Notes under the pieces: model-generated
Database searches by the model: none
What the model saw: only the letters and a program-made list of their open reading frames with translations
What the model was told of the DNA's origin: nothing
Translations under genes and position numbers: made by a program
Assembly (NCBI GenBank): GCA_035299065.1
Contig: DATGXI010000032.1
Coordinates: 7,882-71,881 of the forward strand
Source: DASPJQ01 sp035299065
GTDB lineage: Bacteria > Bacteroidota > Bacteroidia > Flavobacteriales_D > UBA2798
Length of the DNA stretch: 64,000 nt
Direction: 5' to 3'
In this document: positions 8,960 to 17,256 of the stretch, piece by piece
How the letters are laid out: each line of letters opens with the position of its first letter
Position numbering within the stretch: the stretch's first letter is position 1

Positions 8960-9210
8960 CCAACGCCAGGTTTTAAAGACCAAGGCAACAACTATGATGG
9001 TTACCTAAAGATGCATAAAGACAAGATTGAAATCATTTTTTTTGAATTCACCGGACTTAATACAGCTGGAAATTAGGAACAGGTTTACATAGATTTCAAA
9101 ACATTGATGCTTTTTACCAATCGCTGCCTGACAAAAATGTAAATATTAAGTTTTTACAGAAAGGCTTCAAAATTTACTGCATTTGGAAAAAAATGACCCA
9201 TCCCTTTCAA
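8960..9210 (+). pseudogene. Decayed VOC (glyoxalase/bleomycin resistance-like) gene
   Basis: Peptide fragments recognisable as a VOC-fold protein occur in two frames. One reads GYLKMHKDKIEIIFFEF and on to a TAG at 9074-9076, then EQVYI. Another reads FQNIDAFYQSLPDKNVNI, and a third frame shift yields KFTAFGKK near 9170-9192. This order fits the C-terminal half of VOC proteins (hydrophobic FFE strand, VYIR, DI-D-A-LYQ-L, then DPDGNLIxFG). At least one in-frame stop and two shifts make it non-functional. The N-terminal part is not recognisable. The residual similarity was judged by eye. Confidence 0.5.
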
Positions 9211-9265
9211 TAACTGAAAATGTATACTTTTTTTTGGCGTTGTATTTCAGGCGCACAAATTTGTT

Positions 9266-9273
9266 TATATTTG
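9266..9273 (+). promoter_or_regulatory. Possible -7 box (TATATTTG)
   Basis: TATATTTG matches TAnnTTTG and precedes the gene at 9375 by about 100 bases. The nearest upstream TTTG (9233-9236) is about 29 bases away, further than usual. Confidence 0.35.
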
Positions 9274-9374
9274 AATAGCCTGTATTAAGAACGATTTGAA
9301 TACAAGTAAAAACAAAGGTACAACGTGGTATACGCCTGCACTACCCGGCAATATGAAAAATCAAAAATTATGAA

Positions 9375-10676
9375 ATGAAAAAAATCACCTGCTTTATATT
9401 GATTTTAAGTTTGGCATGTACATCATTTGCTCAAAAAATAAAACAAACGTTTGTATCAACCGATATTGATAATTTTTGGCTTGCGTACGATCAAATCATT
9501 TCTACCAAAGACACCGTTAAACAATATGATTTATTGAAAGACCTTTACCTTAGTAAGGCAACGGAAGGTTTAAAAGGCCTGATTGAAGTACGCAATTATA
9601 CAGAAAAAGAATTTATTGCGTGGATAACAGGCTATCCGAAATTTTGGAATTCTATACGATCTAACACTTTAAAAACAAAACATGTTTATTCAAAAATAGA
9701 TGTAAATATTCAAAAACTCAAAAAAGCTTATCCGGACTTAAAACCTGCAACAATTTATTTTGCCATAGGCGCTTTTAGAACCGGAGGAACCATTCAGGGA
9801 AACAAGGTTTTAATTGGCTGTGAATTGTCTTTGGCCGATAAAAACACCTATACAAATGAACTTCCGGATTGGCGGCAACCCTTTTATAAAAATCAAATCC
9901 CCTTTGATGAACTACCTTTATTGTGTACGCACGAATACATTCATACGCAACAAAAAGAATTAGTTCACAATTTGCTTTCCATGTGCTTATATGAAGGCGT
10001 TGCTGAATTTATTTCGTGCAAAGTAACAAATACAAAGTCAAGTGTACCCGCCATTGAATTTGGAAAAGCGAATCAAAAAAGTGTGATCGATAAATTTGTA
10101 AGTGATTTGTTTATTGGTAGCAATAATTACAATTGGCTATGGGGCGATAACAGGAATGAATTAAAAGTCAGAGACCTGGGTTATTATGTTGGCTATGAAA
10201 TTTGCGAACGCTATTACAACCTCTCAAAAAACAAAACAAAAGCAATTAAAGAACTTATTGAGCTTGACTATACCAATGAAAAAGAAGTTGAACGTATAGT
10301 TGATTTAACGAAATTATTACCAAAAACGCTGGAGGAACTAAACAATGATTATGAAGCACAAAGACCAAGAGTTGTAAAACTAACTCCATTTGAAAACGGT
10401 AACCAACGCGTAGCTCCAGGGCCCGTAAAAATTACAGTTCACTTTTCTGAACCTTTGGTAAAATACAAAACAGGCATTGATTTTGGTCCTCTTGGTCAAG
10501 ACCACTTTCCAAAAATAAAGCCGGAAAGAATTTTTAGTGAGGATGGCCAGTCGTGGACATTTGAAGCAGACTTAAAACCCAACCAGCATTACCAGATTTT
10601 AATTTCCAACAATTTTTCAAAGGAGAACGGGGTTCAACTCAAACCTTATTTAATTGACTTTAAAACAACTGACTAA
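9375..10676 (+). CDS. Secreted putative zinc metallopeptidase (HExxH) with C-terminal Ig-like domain
   Basis: The 433-residue product has a signal peptide (MKKITCFILILSLACTSFAQ). The segment LCTHEYIHTQQ places a zinc-binding HExxH at residues 186-190, and Glu207 or Glu211 in LYEGVAEFISC is a likely third ligand, as in gluzincin-like DUF2268-type peptidases. Residues about 345-433 (GPVKITVHFSEPL, WTFEADLKPNQHYQILIS) resemble a bacterial Ig-like domain of the SbsA type. There is no T9SS domain and no lipobox, so a periplasmic location is likely. Substrate unknown. A possible promoter lies at 9266-9273. Confidence 0.8.
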   Translation: MKKITCFILILSLACTSFAQKIKQTFVSTDIDNFWLAYDQIISTKDTVKQYDLLKDLYLSKATEGLKGLIEVRNYTEKEFIAWITGYPKFWNSIRSNTLKTKHVYSKIDVNIQKLKKAYPDLKPATIYFAIGAFRTGGTIQGNKVLIGCELSLADKNTYTNELPDWRQPFYKNQIPFDELPLLCTHEYIHTQQKELVHNLLSMCLYEGVAEFISCKVTNTKSSVPAIEFGKANQKSVIDKFVSDLFIGSNNYNWLWGDNRNELKVRDLGYYVGYEICERYYNLSKNKTKAIKELIELDYTNEKEVERIVDLTKLLPKTLEELNNDYEAQRPRVVKLTPFENGNQRVAPGPVKITVHFSEPLVKYKTGIDFGPLGQDHFPKIKPERIFSEDGQSWTFEADLKPNQHYQILISNNFSKENGVQLKPYLIDFKTTD

Positions 10677-10778
10677 CACCATACGGTTAACCACTGTATT
10701 TGCAATAGGAATTTAAATTGCTGCAAATTCAGTAAGCCTGCAAAAATAAAATTACGACACAATTTTAAACCACAAATT

Positions 10779-11255
10779 ATGGCCACCAAAAATCAAATAG
10801 GACTTGACAAAGCAAAAAGCAAAAATCTTGCAGAAGGCTTAAACAACTTACTGGCAGACTACATGGTATTTTATCAAAACACACGTGGATTGCATTGGAA
10901 TATAAAAGGCGAAAAATTTTTTGAACTACACCTGAAATTTGAAGAATTGTATACGAATCTCCTCATTAAAGTTGATGAAGTGGCTGAACGGATATTAACA
11001 CTTGGCGCAACACCACTTCATACCTTTGAGGATTACAAAAGCAGTGCGAAAATTAAAAGTTTAAAAAATGTTTCTGACGGTAAAAAAGGCGTACAAACAA
11101 TTTTAGACGCTTTTCAAATTATTATTGCGAGGCAACGCGCACTTTTAAATCTTTCGGCTGACGCGGGTGATGAAGGTACTAATGCATTAATGAGTGATTA
11201 TATACGTGAACAGGAAAAATTGACCTGGATGTACTCCGCTTTTTTGAACAAGTAG
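10779..11255 (+). CDS. dps: Dps-family DNA-binding ferritin-like protein
   Basis: The 158-residue length and the motif order are those of Dps. TRGLHWNIKGEKFFELHLKFEELY holds the histidines of the inter-subunit ferroxidase site, and VDEVAERI supplies the acidic ligands. Dps forms 12-subunit shells that oxidise and store iron with hydrogen peroxide and shield DNA during starvation or oxidative stress. The lysine-rich N-terminus (KNQIGLDKAKSKN) could aid DNA binding. It is transcribed on its own, 100 bases after the metallopeptidase gene. Confidence 0.95.
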   Translation: MATKNQIGLDKAKSKNLAEGLNNLLADYMVFYQNTRGLHWNIKGEKFFELHLKFEELYTNLLIKVDEVAERILTLGATPLHTFEDYKSSAKIKSLKNVSDGKKGVQTILDAFQIIIARQRALLNLSADAGDEGTNALMSDYIREQEKLTWMYSAFLNK

Positions 11256-11472
11256 CCGTAAACTGGCACCCAAAAAACCAAAATGCTTTTAGAATCAAGG
11301 CCGTAATCATATAGGGCTCCTGTTTTCAAATAGTAAATGTGGGTGTAGATACATGATTTTAGGCAGGAACCGTCCCCTAATAGCGGATTAAGTTACTGTG
11401 GATTGTGACTTAGGTTTTTTAACACATCAATTTCTGTTTTTTCCTTACCTTGTCACATACCAATTCCTGTAT

Positions 11473-11961
11473 ATGAAAAGCCTGTTGCGCATATTCCTGT
11501 TTTTCGTTTTTATTCATACTATGCCTGAACAGGCCAGCGCTCAGGACGAAAAATTAAACGCCAACATTGCCATTGCCGCTAATTACTCAGGTTTTTACAA
11601 CAACACATTCAGCTTTGGTATTGGGTTTCAACCCTGGGACGTAAGGGGTGATTATGTCTCATATCCCTTATTTGGATTTACCGCAACATATGATTATGTG
11701 ATTAACCGCAGTTTATACGGTTTAAGTTTTAACGGGTATTATTTAAGCGGGCCTATTGCTTTTGGGTTGGGTGCCAACCGCTTTACCGAACTTGAAAATA
11801 TAACTTATGGTATTAAACCCATGATAGGCATTTCCATTGCACGCATTCACATCATGTTTGGCTATAATTTTTTTCTGAACAAAAACCAAATTGACCGTTA
11901 TTACCATCCCAGCTTTAACATTGGGTATTATTTACCCGTTTTTCAACGTAAAGACGAATGA
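11473..11961 (+). CDS. Predicted outer-membrane or periplasmic protein, first gene of the Lgt-like/radical SAM operon
   Basis: The start is ATG 11473 (MKSLLRIFLFFVFIHTMPEQASAQ), giving 162 residues with a signal peptide; an upstream frame from 11398 adds 25 residues ahead of it. The mature part has repeated short beta strands with aromatic ends (YSGFYNNTFSFGIGFQPW, TYDYVINRSLYGLSFNGYYLSG, FNIGYYLPVF), the look of a small beta barrel of about eight strands. It is not a family I can name. Its stop overlaps the next start by 4 bases (ATGA), so it is translationally coupled to the Lgt-like gene and is likely to act with it. Confidence 0.75.
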   Translation: MKSLLRIFLFFVFIHTMPEQASAQDEKLNANIAIAANYSGFYNNTFSFGIGFQPWDVRGDYVSYPLFGFTATYDYVINRSLYGLSFNGYYLSGPIAFGLGANRFTELENITYGIKPMIGISIARIHIMFGYNFFLNKNQIDRYYHPSFNIGYYLPVFQRKDE

Positions 11962-12716
11962 GTTTTCCCATCAATATTAAATTGGGTTCGGTTGAAATTT
12001 CATCTCACCTTATTTTTGAATTACTGGCTTACACACTCGGTTTCCGTTATTTTTTAAAATTGCGTAAAAACACTAACGACACAATAAGCAATGAGCACCG
12101 CATGCTTATTTTAATTTCCGCTGCTCTGGGAGCCCTGGTATTTTCACGCGTGCTGGGCTATTTTGAAACTCCGCAGTTTTTTAACGGTGAATTTTCATTC
12201 ATGGCTATATACACCAGTAAAACCATTTTAGGCGGATTGCTTGGCGGATTACTGGCTGTTGAGATTTGCAAAAAAGTAATTGGGGTAACCGCTTCTTCAG
12301 GTGACTTAATGACTTACCCGCTTTTATTGGCCATGATCATTGGCCGCGTAGGCTGTTTTTTAGCTGGCCTTGAAGATGGCACGCATGGAACGGCCACAAC
12401 ATTACCATGGGGAATTGATTTGGGCGATGGAATTTACCGCCACCCCACCAGCCTGTACGAAATTTTATTTTTGGCATCTACCTGGGTGTTCATTTTTACA
12501 CTTGAAAAAAAATATGTGTTGGCCAATGGGGCCAAATTCAAATTATTCCTGTTCAGTTACTGTTTATTTCGTTTCCTTATTGAGTTCATTAAACCCGTTC
12601 AAACATTTGAATTTGGTTTAAACGCCATACAAATTGCCGCCTTGCTGGGCATACTTTACTATTACAAAATTGTGGTGAATCCACGTTCACTCCTAACCGA
12701 ACGCAACCATGCCTGA
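11958..12716 (+). CDS. Divergent prolipoprotein diacylglyceryl transferase (Lgt) homologue
   Basis: This 252-residue polytopic protein has the Lgt fold: GRVGCFLAG at 129-137 aligns with the Lgt signature GRxGNFxNGE, RHPTSLYE at 161-168 is the conserved late-loop motif, and YCLFRFLIEF at 201-210 carries the arginine and glutamate equivalent to E. coli R239 and E243. However, the essential histidine of the HGG motif (E. coli H103) is Leu91, the essential N146 is Cys133, and E151 is replaced. R143 is kept as Arg130. Classical Lgt attaches diacylglycerol to lipoprotein cysteines; these changes suggest a paralogue with a different acceptor or reaction. It overlaps the genes on both sides. The alignment was made by eye from memory of E. 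coli Lgt. Confidence 0.85.
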   Translation: MSFPINIKLGSVEISSHLIFELLAYTLGFRYFLKLRKNTNDTISNEHRMLILISAALGALVFSRVLGYFETPQFFNGEFSFMAIYTSKTILGGLLGGLLAVEICKKVIGVTASSGDLMTYPLLLAMIIGRVGCFLAGLEDGTHGTATTLPWGIDLGDGIYRHPTSLYEILFLASTWVFIFTLEKKYVLANGAKFKLFLFSYCLFRFLIEFIKPVQTFEFGLNAIQIAALLGILYYYKIVVNPRSLLTERNHA

Positions 12717-14103
12717 AAAAAATTACACCTACTACGATTTTACACTTAGCCTTTGCCCGCATTGCTTAAAGCGGGTTGATGCCAAAATTATTTTTGAAGA
12801 TGAAAATGTATTTATGCTCAAACGTTGTCCTGAGCATGGTTATCAAAAAGTACTGATTGCAACCGACAAAGAATATTACAAGAATTGCAGGAATTACATG
12901 AAACCAAGTGAAATGCCACTTAAATACAATTCTACCACGCATTATGGCTGCCCGTATGACTGCGGTTTGTGTCCCGATCACGAACAACACTCGTGCTTAA
13001 CCGTGATTGAAATTACCGACCGCTGCAACTTAACATGTCCTACCTGTTATGCCGAATCATCGCCACATTACGGAAGGCACCGCACCGTTGAAGAAGTGGA
13101 AAAAATGCTTGATATCATTGTTGAAAATGAAGGTAGGCCCGATGTGGTACAAATAAGCGGAGGTGAACCTACCCTGCACCCCGATTTTTTTAAAATCCTT
13201 GACATTGCCAAAACAAAACCCATTAAACATTTAATGGTAAATACAAATGGGGTACGCATTGCAAAAGACGAGGAGTTTGTGGCAAAACTGGCTGGTTATA
13301 TGCCCGACTTTGAAATTTATTTACAATTTGATTCGTTTGAAGAAAACGCATTGGTAAAATTACGCGGCAAGGATTTAAGGGATGTTCGCCAAAAAGCCAT
13401 TGACAACCTGAACAAATACAATTTATCAACCACGCTTGTGGTAACCATTCAAAAAGGATTAAACAACCACGAACTTGGTGACATCCTGAATTATGCTTTA
13501 AAACAAAAATGTGTGCGCGGTGTTACCTTTCAACCTGTACACATTGCTGGCCGTTTGGAAGGATTTAACCCTGAAACCGATCGGTACACCCTTACCGAGT
13601 GCCGCAGCGATATTTTAAACCAGTTTAAATTGTTTTCTGAAAACGATTTGATACCCGTTCCATGCAATCCTGATGCCCTGGTTATGGGTTATGCATTAAA
13701 AATTGATGAAACAGTGGTTCCTTTAACACGCATGATTGATCCATCGGAATTATTAAAATCAAGTGGTAATACCATTGTGTATGAACAGGACGAAAAACTA
13801 AAAGAACATTTATTTAAAGTATTTACAACCGGTAATACCGTTGACAGTGCCACAAAAGACCTGCATTCACTACTCTGTTGTTTGCCGGGTATTTCAGCGC
13901 CTGAGTTAAGTTACAACAACGTGTTCAGGGTTATTATCATGAGCTTTATTGATGCCTGGAATTTTGATGTTCGCGCCATTAAAAAATCGTGTGTACACAT
14001 TGTGAACAAGGATGGCAAAATTATACCTTTTGAAACCATGAATTTGTTTTATAGGGATGATAAAGCAAAGAGGTTAAATGAATTGAAGGAAGTTTACAGT
14101 TAA
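12709..14103 (+). CDS. Radical SAM enzyme of the COG1964 type, resembling tetraether lipid synthase (Tes)
   Basis: The 464-residue protein has a rubredoxin-like N-terminus (C16PHC19, C40PEHG), then a second cysteine cluster GCPYDCGLC (81, 85, 88) with C96, and then the radical SAM cluster CNLTCPTC at 106-113 (CX3CX2C). QISGGEPTLHPDF follows as the SAM-binding GGE motif. This order of three iron-sulfur/metal regions is the pattern of archaeal Tes (MJ0619-like) and its bacterial relatives, which join lipid chains by C-C bond formation. The gene overlaps the Lgt homologue by 8 bases. A membrane-lipid or lipid-anchor substrate is therefore a reasonable inference, but other COG1964 members may do different chemistry. 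Confidence 0.88.
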   Translation: MPEKNYTYYDFTLSLCPHCLKRVDAKIIFEDENVFMLKRCPEHGYQKVLIATDKEYYKNCRNYMKPSEMPLKYNSTTHYGCPYDCGLCPDHEQHSCLTVIEITDRCNLTCPTCYAESSPHYGRHRTVEEVEKMLDIIVENEGRPDVVQISGGEPTLHPDFFKILDIAKTKPIKHLMVNTNGVRIAKDEEFVAKLAGYMPDFEIYLQFDSFEENALVKLRGKDLRDVRQKAIDNLNKYNLSTTLVVTIQKGLNNHELGDILNYALKQKCVRGVTFQPVHIAGRLEGFNPETDRYTLTECRSDILNQFKLFSENDLIPVPCNPDALVMGYALKIDETVVPLTRMIDPSELLKSSGNTIVYEQDEKLKEHLFKVFTTGNTVDSATKDLHSLLCCLPGISAPELSYNNVFRVIIMSFIDAWNFDVRAIKKSCVHIVNKDGKIIPFETMNLFYRDDKAKRLNELKEVYS

Positions 14104-14106
14104 AAT

Positions 14107-14158
14107 TGAGAATTTCGAATTCAGAATTGCGAGTTTCGAATTTCGAATAGAGGATAGG
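14107..14158. repeat. A/T-rich GAATTTCGAA-type spacer repeat
   Basis: Between the radical SAM gene and the next membrane protein the spacer consists of variations on GAATTTCGAATTC (for example TTCGAATTTCGAATAG). The same word family recurs near 32353, 47218-47395 and 55780-55815. Confidence 0.7.
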
Positions 14159-14177
14159 TTGTAATTAACGATTGGAT

Positions 14178-14453
14178 TTGAAAAAAACAGGACGTATACA
14201 TTTGGTGAACCTGCTGGTTTTATTGGCTTACATGTCAATACTGACAGCCATGCATGGTGGTGGCGTATTGTTAACCAGCATATGGCCCATTTTTTTGCAT
14301 GTATGTGTAAACATGATAACGGCTGCTGTTTACTATAGCAATAATAACCGAGAAACAGCCAATGCGTTTATGCTTTCAGCATTAATTGTAGCCCTGGTTG
14401 GATTTTCATCGTGTTGGGGATTATCATCGGCTGCAGGAGGGCTGCGTTTTTAA
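14178..14453 (+). CDS. Small membrane protein, first of three tandem relatives
   Basis: There is no ATG; I choose TTG 14178 (reads as MKKTGRIHLVNLLVLLAYM), though TTG 14172 is equally open. The 91-residue product has about three hydrophobic helices: LVNLLVLLAYMSILTAM, a central LLTSIWPIFLHVCVNMITAAVYY and a final FMLSALIVALVGFSSCWG. The final helix recurs in the third gene as SFMLSALIVLVIGTSSC and, more loosely, in the second gene. Function unknown. It follows the radical SAM gene by about 75 bases of repeat-like spacer and may be read from the same promoter. Confidence 0.7.
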   Translation: MKKTGRIHLVNLLVLLAYMSILTAMHGGGVLLTSIWPIFLHVCVNMITAAVYYSNNNRETANAFMLSALIVALVGFSSCWGLSSAAGGLRF

Positions 14454-14457
14454 AACA

Positions 14458-14733
14458 ATGCTTAATGGCAAAATAATATTGGTAAACCTTGCGGTACTTA
14501 TCGTATATATGGGAATATTGTCGCTTTCCTCAAAAGGGGCTGTTATGTTCACAGGAATTATATTCATGGGTATTCAGGCGGCAGTTAATTTCCTGTTATT
14601 TATGGCTTTTATAATAAGTGATGATAAATCCCTGGCTTTTTCGTATCTTTTATCATCAATTTTATTAATTTTAATCGGATACTCAGCATGCTGGGTCATA
14701 AACCCGGTTATTATACCAGGCGCACACAGGTAA
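14458..14733 (+). CDS. Small membrane protein, second of three tandem relatives
   Basis: The start is ATG 14458, four bases after the preceding stop, giving 91 residues; an open frame from 14398 would overlap the previous gene by 56 bases. It has the same plan as its neighbour: LVNLAVLIVYMGILSL, a middle helix MGIQAAVNFLLFMAFII and the final SYLLSSILLILIGYSACW. The end of the last helix (GYSACW against GFSSCW and GTSSC) keeps one cysteine in all three relatives. Function unknown. Its TAA overlaps the A of the next ATG. Confidence 0.72.
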   Translation: MLNGKIILVNLAVLIVYMGILSLSSKGAVMFTGIIFMGIQAAVNFLLFMAFIISDDKSLAFSYLLSSILLILIGYSACWVINPVIIPGAHR

Positions 14734-15407
14734 TGAAACACGTAAAATACATAACAGGAATTAATTTTGCGGCCTTGCTCGCTGGGTTGCTTATTGTTCG
14801 TTTTGCCCTAAATCCGGTTAACGCACTTCCATACCTGCTACCTGTATTGGGATTAACCGCTTTAAATATTTTACTGGCTGTTGTTTGCTTTTCAAACAGC
14901 AAAACAGTGGTGGCAAAAAGTTTTATGCTTTCAGCATTAATTGTACTGGTGATTGGCACCTCTTCCTGTGTAAGCATTGTTCCGCGTAAGAAAAAATCAA
15001 AGCCTTATAATCCCGTTAAGGCCATACCCGAGGCTGTTGATGCTACTGCTGCTACATACCCGGCAGCACTCAAGAACCGTAAAGGAACGGTGCAACATTC
15101 TTACCGTACAACTTCGGCAACGGTAACCATTCAATTGTTTGAGTATGCCAATGTGGATGGTGACACGGTTTCACTTTACTTTAACAACGACTGGATTGTG
15201 CAGGGTTATGGCGTAGTGAAAGAACCACGTTATTTTGACCTTAACCTGCAGGCGGGTCAAAATGATTTAATGTTGTATGCCGAGAGCCTGGGAGCCACAC
15301 CACCAAATACTGCTGCCATAAAAATAATTGATGGGGATAAAGAGAAGCTATTTATTCTGAATTCTGATTATAACCATTGTGGGGCACTGCGGTTTTACAG
15401 GGATTAA
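14733..15407 (+). CDS. Membrane-anchored protein with extracytoplasmic beta domain, third tandem relative
   Basis: The start is ATG 14733, sharing one base with the previous stop. Residues 1-85 repeat the three-helix plan of the two preceding genes (GINFAALLAGLLIV, then SFMLSALIVLVIGTSSC). A soluble part of about 130 residues follows, beginning after a basic patch (PRKKKSKPYNP). The last 100 residues (VTIQLFEYANVDGDTVSLYFN, LNLQAGQNDLMLYAESLGATPPNTAAI) belong to a beta-rich domain I have seen at the end of several Bacteroidota envelope proteins; its function is not known to me. Overall about 224 residues. It appears to be the fused, enlarged member of the tandem set. Confidence 0.78.
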   Translation: MKHVKYITGINFAALLAGLLIVRFALNPVNALPYLLPVLGLTALNILLAVVCFSNSKTVVAKSFMLSALIVLVIGTSSCVSIVPRKKKSKPYNPVKAIPEAVDATAATYPAALKNRKGTVQHSYRTTSATVTIQLFEYANVDGDTVSLYFNNDWIVQGYGVVKEPRYFDLNLQAGQNDLMLYAESLGATPPNTAAIKIIDGDKEKLFILNSDYNHCGALRFYRD

Positions 15408-15469
15408 CTTATAGAAATTTTTCGCCATGGCGGTTTTTGAAGAAATAAAACGAATCAACGCATAAACAA

Positions 15470-15700
15470 ATGCAACTAAGCCGCACTCAAAAAATAGTCA
15501 GGTTGTTTTGTTCAGCCCATCGGTTTGAAAAACTCATGGAATCATCCAAAAAATGGAAATTTGATTGCCATTGCGGCAAAACCTCCAGTATATGGGATAT
15601 TGGTGGTATACGGGGCGCAGCCAAAGGAAAATCCTTAACAGGAATTAAATGTCCGCATTGCAAAAGATTTGCTATGCAGAAATTATATAAAGAGGAATAA
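15470..15700 (+). CDS. Small zinc-ribbon-like protein
   Basis: This 76-residue basic protein has CHCG near residue 34 and CPHC near residue 63, the four cysteines expected of a zinc ribbon, separated by the loop TSSIWDIGGIRGAAKGKSLTGI. The N-terminal half (QKIVRLFCSAHRFEKLMESSKKW) is predicted to be helical. I do not recognise a characterised family. It ends 10 bases before the TPR gene and may be co-expressed with it. Confidence 0.72.
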   Translation: MQLSRTQKIVRLFCSAHRFEKLMESSKKWKFDCHCGKTSSIWDIGGIRGAAKGKSLTGIKCPHCKRFAMQKLYKEE

Positions 15701-15710
15701 CAAAAAAATC

Positions 15711-16664
15711 ATGAAAAAATTCATATTGCTCATATGTCTTTTATCAACGTCTTTTTCAAAAGCCGGCAACCTTGATTCGCTGCTAACTATTGTTGATCAG
15801 GAAATAAAAAACAAACAGTACAAAGAGGCCATTTACCATTGCGATGTTTTGCTTAAAGTAAAACAGCTGCCTGAAATTTATGTTTTAAAGGCACGCGCTC
15901 TTGTTGAAGGCCGAAAGCAATTTACCACAAACGATTCGGTGTTTACGGCTTCCATTAATTGCCTGAACAAAGCCATACAACTTGATCCCATGTGGGCTGT
16001 TTCTTATGGTCAAAAAGGATTTACCTTTATCATTTTTCAGCAATTTGACAGCGCTGTTGCAGCCTATACGGAATGTATTTTACGTGAAACCGATTCAGCC
16101 AATTTATTCAGAGCGCTTAATGACAGGGGAGCCGCACGTATATTTACACACGATATTCATGGAGCCCTGGCAGATTATGAAGTGGCAAAAAAAATCAAAC
16201 CCGATGATCTTGGAATTTATTTAAACCTGAGCACGCTTTATAGCAATGAAAAGGACTATAAAAATGCCGAAAAAACGGTTATGGAAGGATTAAAAAAACA
16301 CCCCGGTAATCCTGATTTAAAAAATAATTATGGGTGGATACTGTTAAACAATCAAAAATACAAAGAGGCCATTACTGTTTTTAATGAGGCTCTTCGCTTT
16401 CATCCTGGCGACAATTCGCTGTTGAGCAACAGGGGTTTTTGTTACACCAAATTGGGTGAATTTGAAAAGGCCTTTAAGGACCTGAATGAGTCGGTTCAGG
16501 CTGACCCACATAACTCCTATGTATATAAAAACCTAGCTGTGTATTATTTTGCCAAAAAAGACACTGCAAAAGCATGCGAGAATTTGGACCTTGCAAAAAA
16601 ATACGGGTTTGATGCTACATATGGAAATGAAGTTGAAGAGCTAAGAACCAAAAACTGTAAATAA
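15711..16664 (+). CDS. Secreted TPR-repeat protein
   Basis: The start is ATG 15711 (MKKFILLICLLSTSFSKAG), giving 317 residues with a signal peptide; upstream open codons belong to the end of the previous gene. From about residue 35 to the end it is a series of TPR-like helix pairs, for example MWAVSYGQKGFTFIIFQQFDSAVAAYTE, PDDLGIYLNLSTLYSNEKDYKNAEKTVMEGL and DNSLLSNRGFCYTKLGEFEKAFKDLNES, with the usual Gly/Ala and Pro positions. TPR proteins of this type act as periplasmic scaffolds. No partner can be named. Confidence 0.85.
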   Translation: MKKFILLICLLSTSFSKAGNLDSLLTIVDQEIKNKQYKEAIYHCDVLLKVKQLPEIYVLKARALVEGRKQFTTNDSVFTASINCLNKAIQLDPMWAVSYGQKGFTFIIFQQFDSAVAAYTECILRETDSANLFRALNDRGAARIFTHDIHGALADYEVAKKIKPDDLGIYLNLSTLYSNEKDYKNAEKTVMEGLKKHPGNPDLKNNYGWILLNNQKYKEAITVFNEALRFHPGDNSLLSNRGFCYTKLGEFEKAFKDLNESVQADPHNSYVYKNLAVYYFAKKDTAKACENLDLAKKYGFDATYGNEVEELRTKNCK

Positions 16665-16689
16665 AAGATAAAATAATTGTATTTTCCAT

Positions 16690-17256
16690 ATGCCACTTAT
16701 AACAGAAAAAACCTACGACAAACTAAATTTTAAGGAAATTGCACTTGAAAAGGGTGAATACGAAATCTGCACATTCAAAAACTGTGATTTCAGCAATGCC
16801 GACCTTAGCCTGTTTAAGTTTACTGAATCAACCTTTATCAATTGCAACCTTAGCCTGGCAAAACTCACCAACACATCGTTTCGCGATGTTACCTTTACCG
16901 ATTGCAAATTAATGGGCTTGCATTTTGACTCTTGCAATGCCTTTAACCTTTCGTTTCGATTTGAAGGATGTATGCTTAATCACTCTTCGTTCTATAAACT
17001 TAAATTAAAGAACATTGTTTTAAAAAAATGTCAGTTGCATGAAGTTGATTTTACAGAAAGTGATTTGACAGCTGCCACGTTTGACAATTGCGATTTAACC
17101 AATGCCAAATTTGAACACAGCATTCTTGAAAAAGCCGATTTTCGATCGGCATTTAACTTCAGCATTGATCCCGAATCCAATAAAATGAAAAAAGCAAAAT
17201 TTTCATCGCAAAATATACAGGCATTGCTTTATAAATACGATTTACACATTGAATGA
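16690..17256 (+). CDS. Pentapeptide-repeat protein (Qnr/MfpA-like fold)
   Basis: The 188-residue protein is almost entirely pentapeptide repeats of the A(D/N)LXX type: DFSNADLSLF, NLSLAKLTNTSF, DFTESDLTAATF, DLTNAKFEHS, ILEKADFRSA. Such proteins form a right-handed quadrilateral beta helix whose shape and charge can mimic DNA; the Qnr and MfpA members bind DNA gyrase. The ending NFSIDPESNKMKKAKFSSQNI and LLYKYD differs from Qnr, so gyrase binding is not established. Its stop overlaps the next gene's ATG by 4 bases (17253-17256), showing translational coupling to the GyrI-like protein. Confidence 0.85.
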   Translation: MPLITEKTYDKLNFKEIALEKGEYEICTFKNCDFSNADLSLFKFTESTFINCNLSLAKLTNTSFRDVTFTDCKLMGLHFDSCNAFNLSFRFEGCMLNHSSFYKLKLKNIVLKKCQLHEVDFTESDLTAATFDNCDLTNAKFEHSILEKADFRSAFNFSIDPESNKMKKAKFSSQNIQALLYKYDLHIE

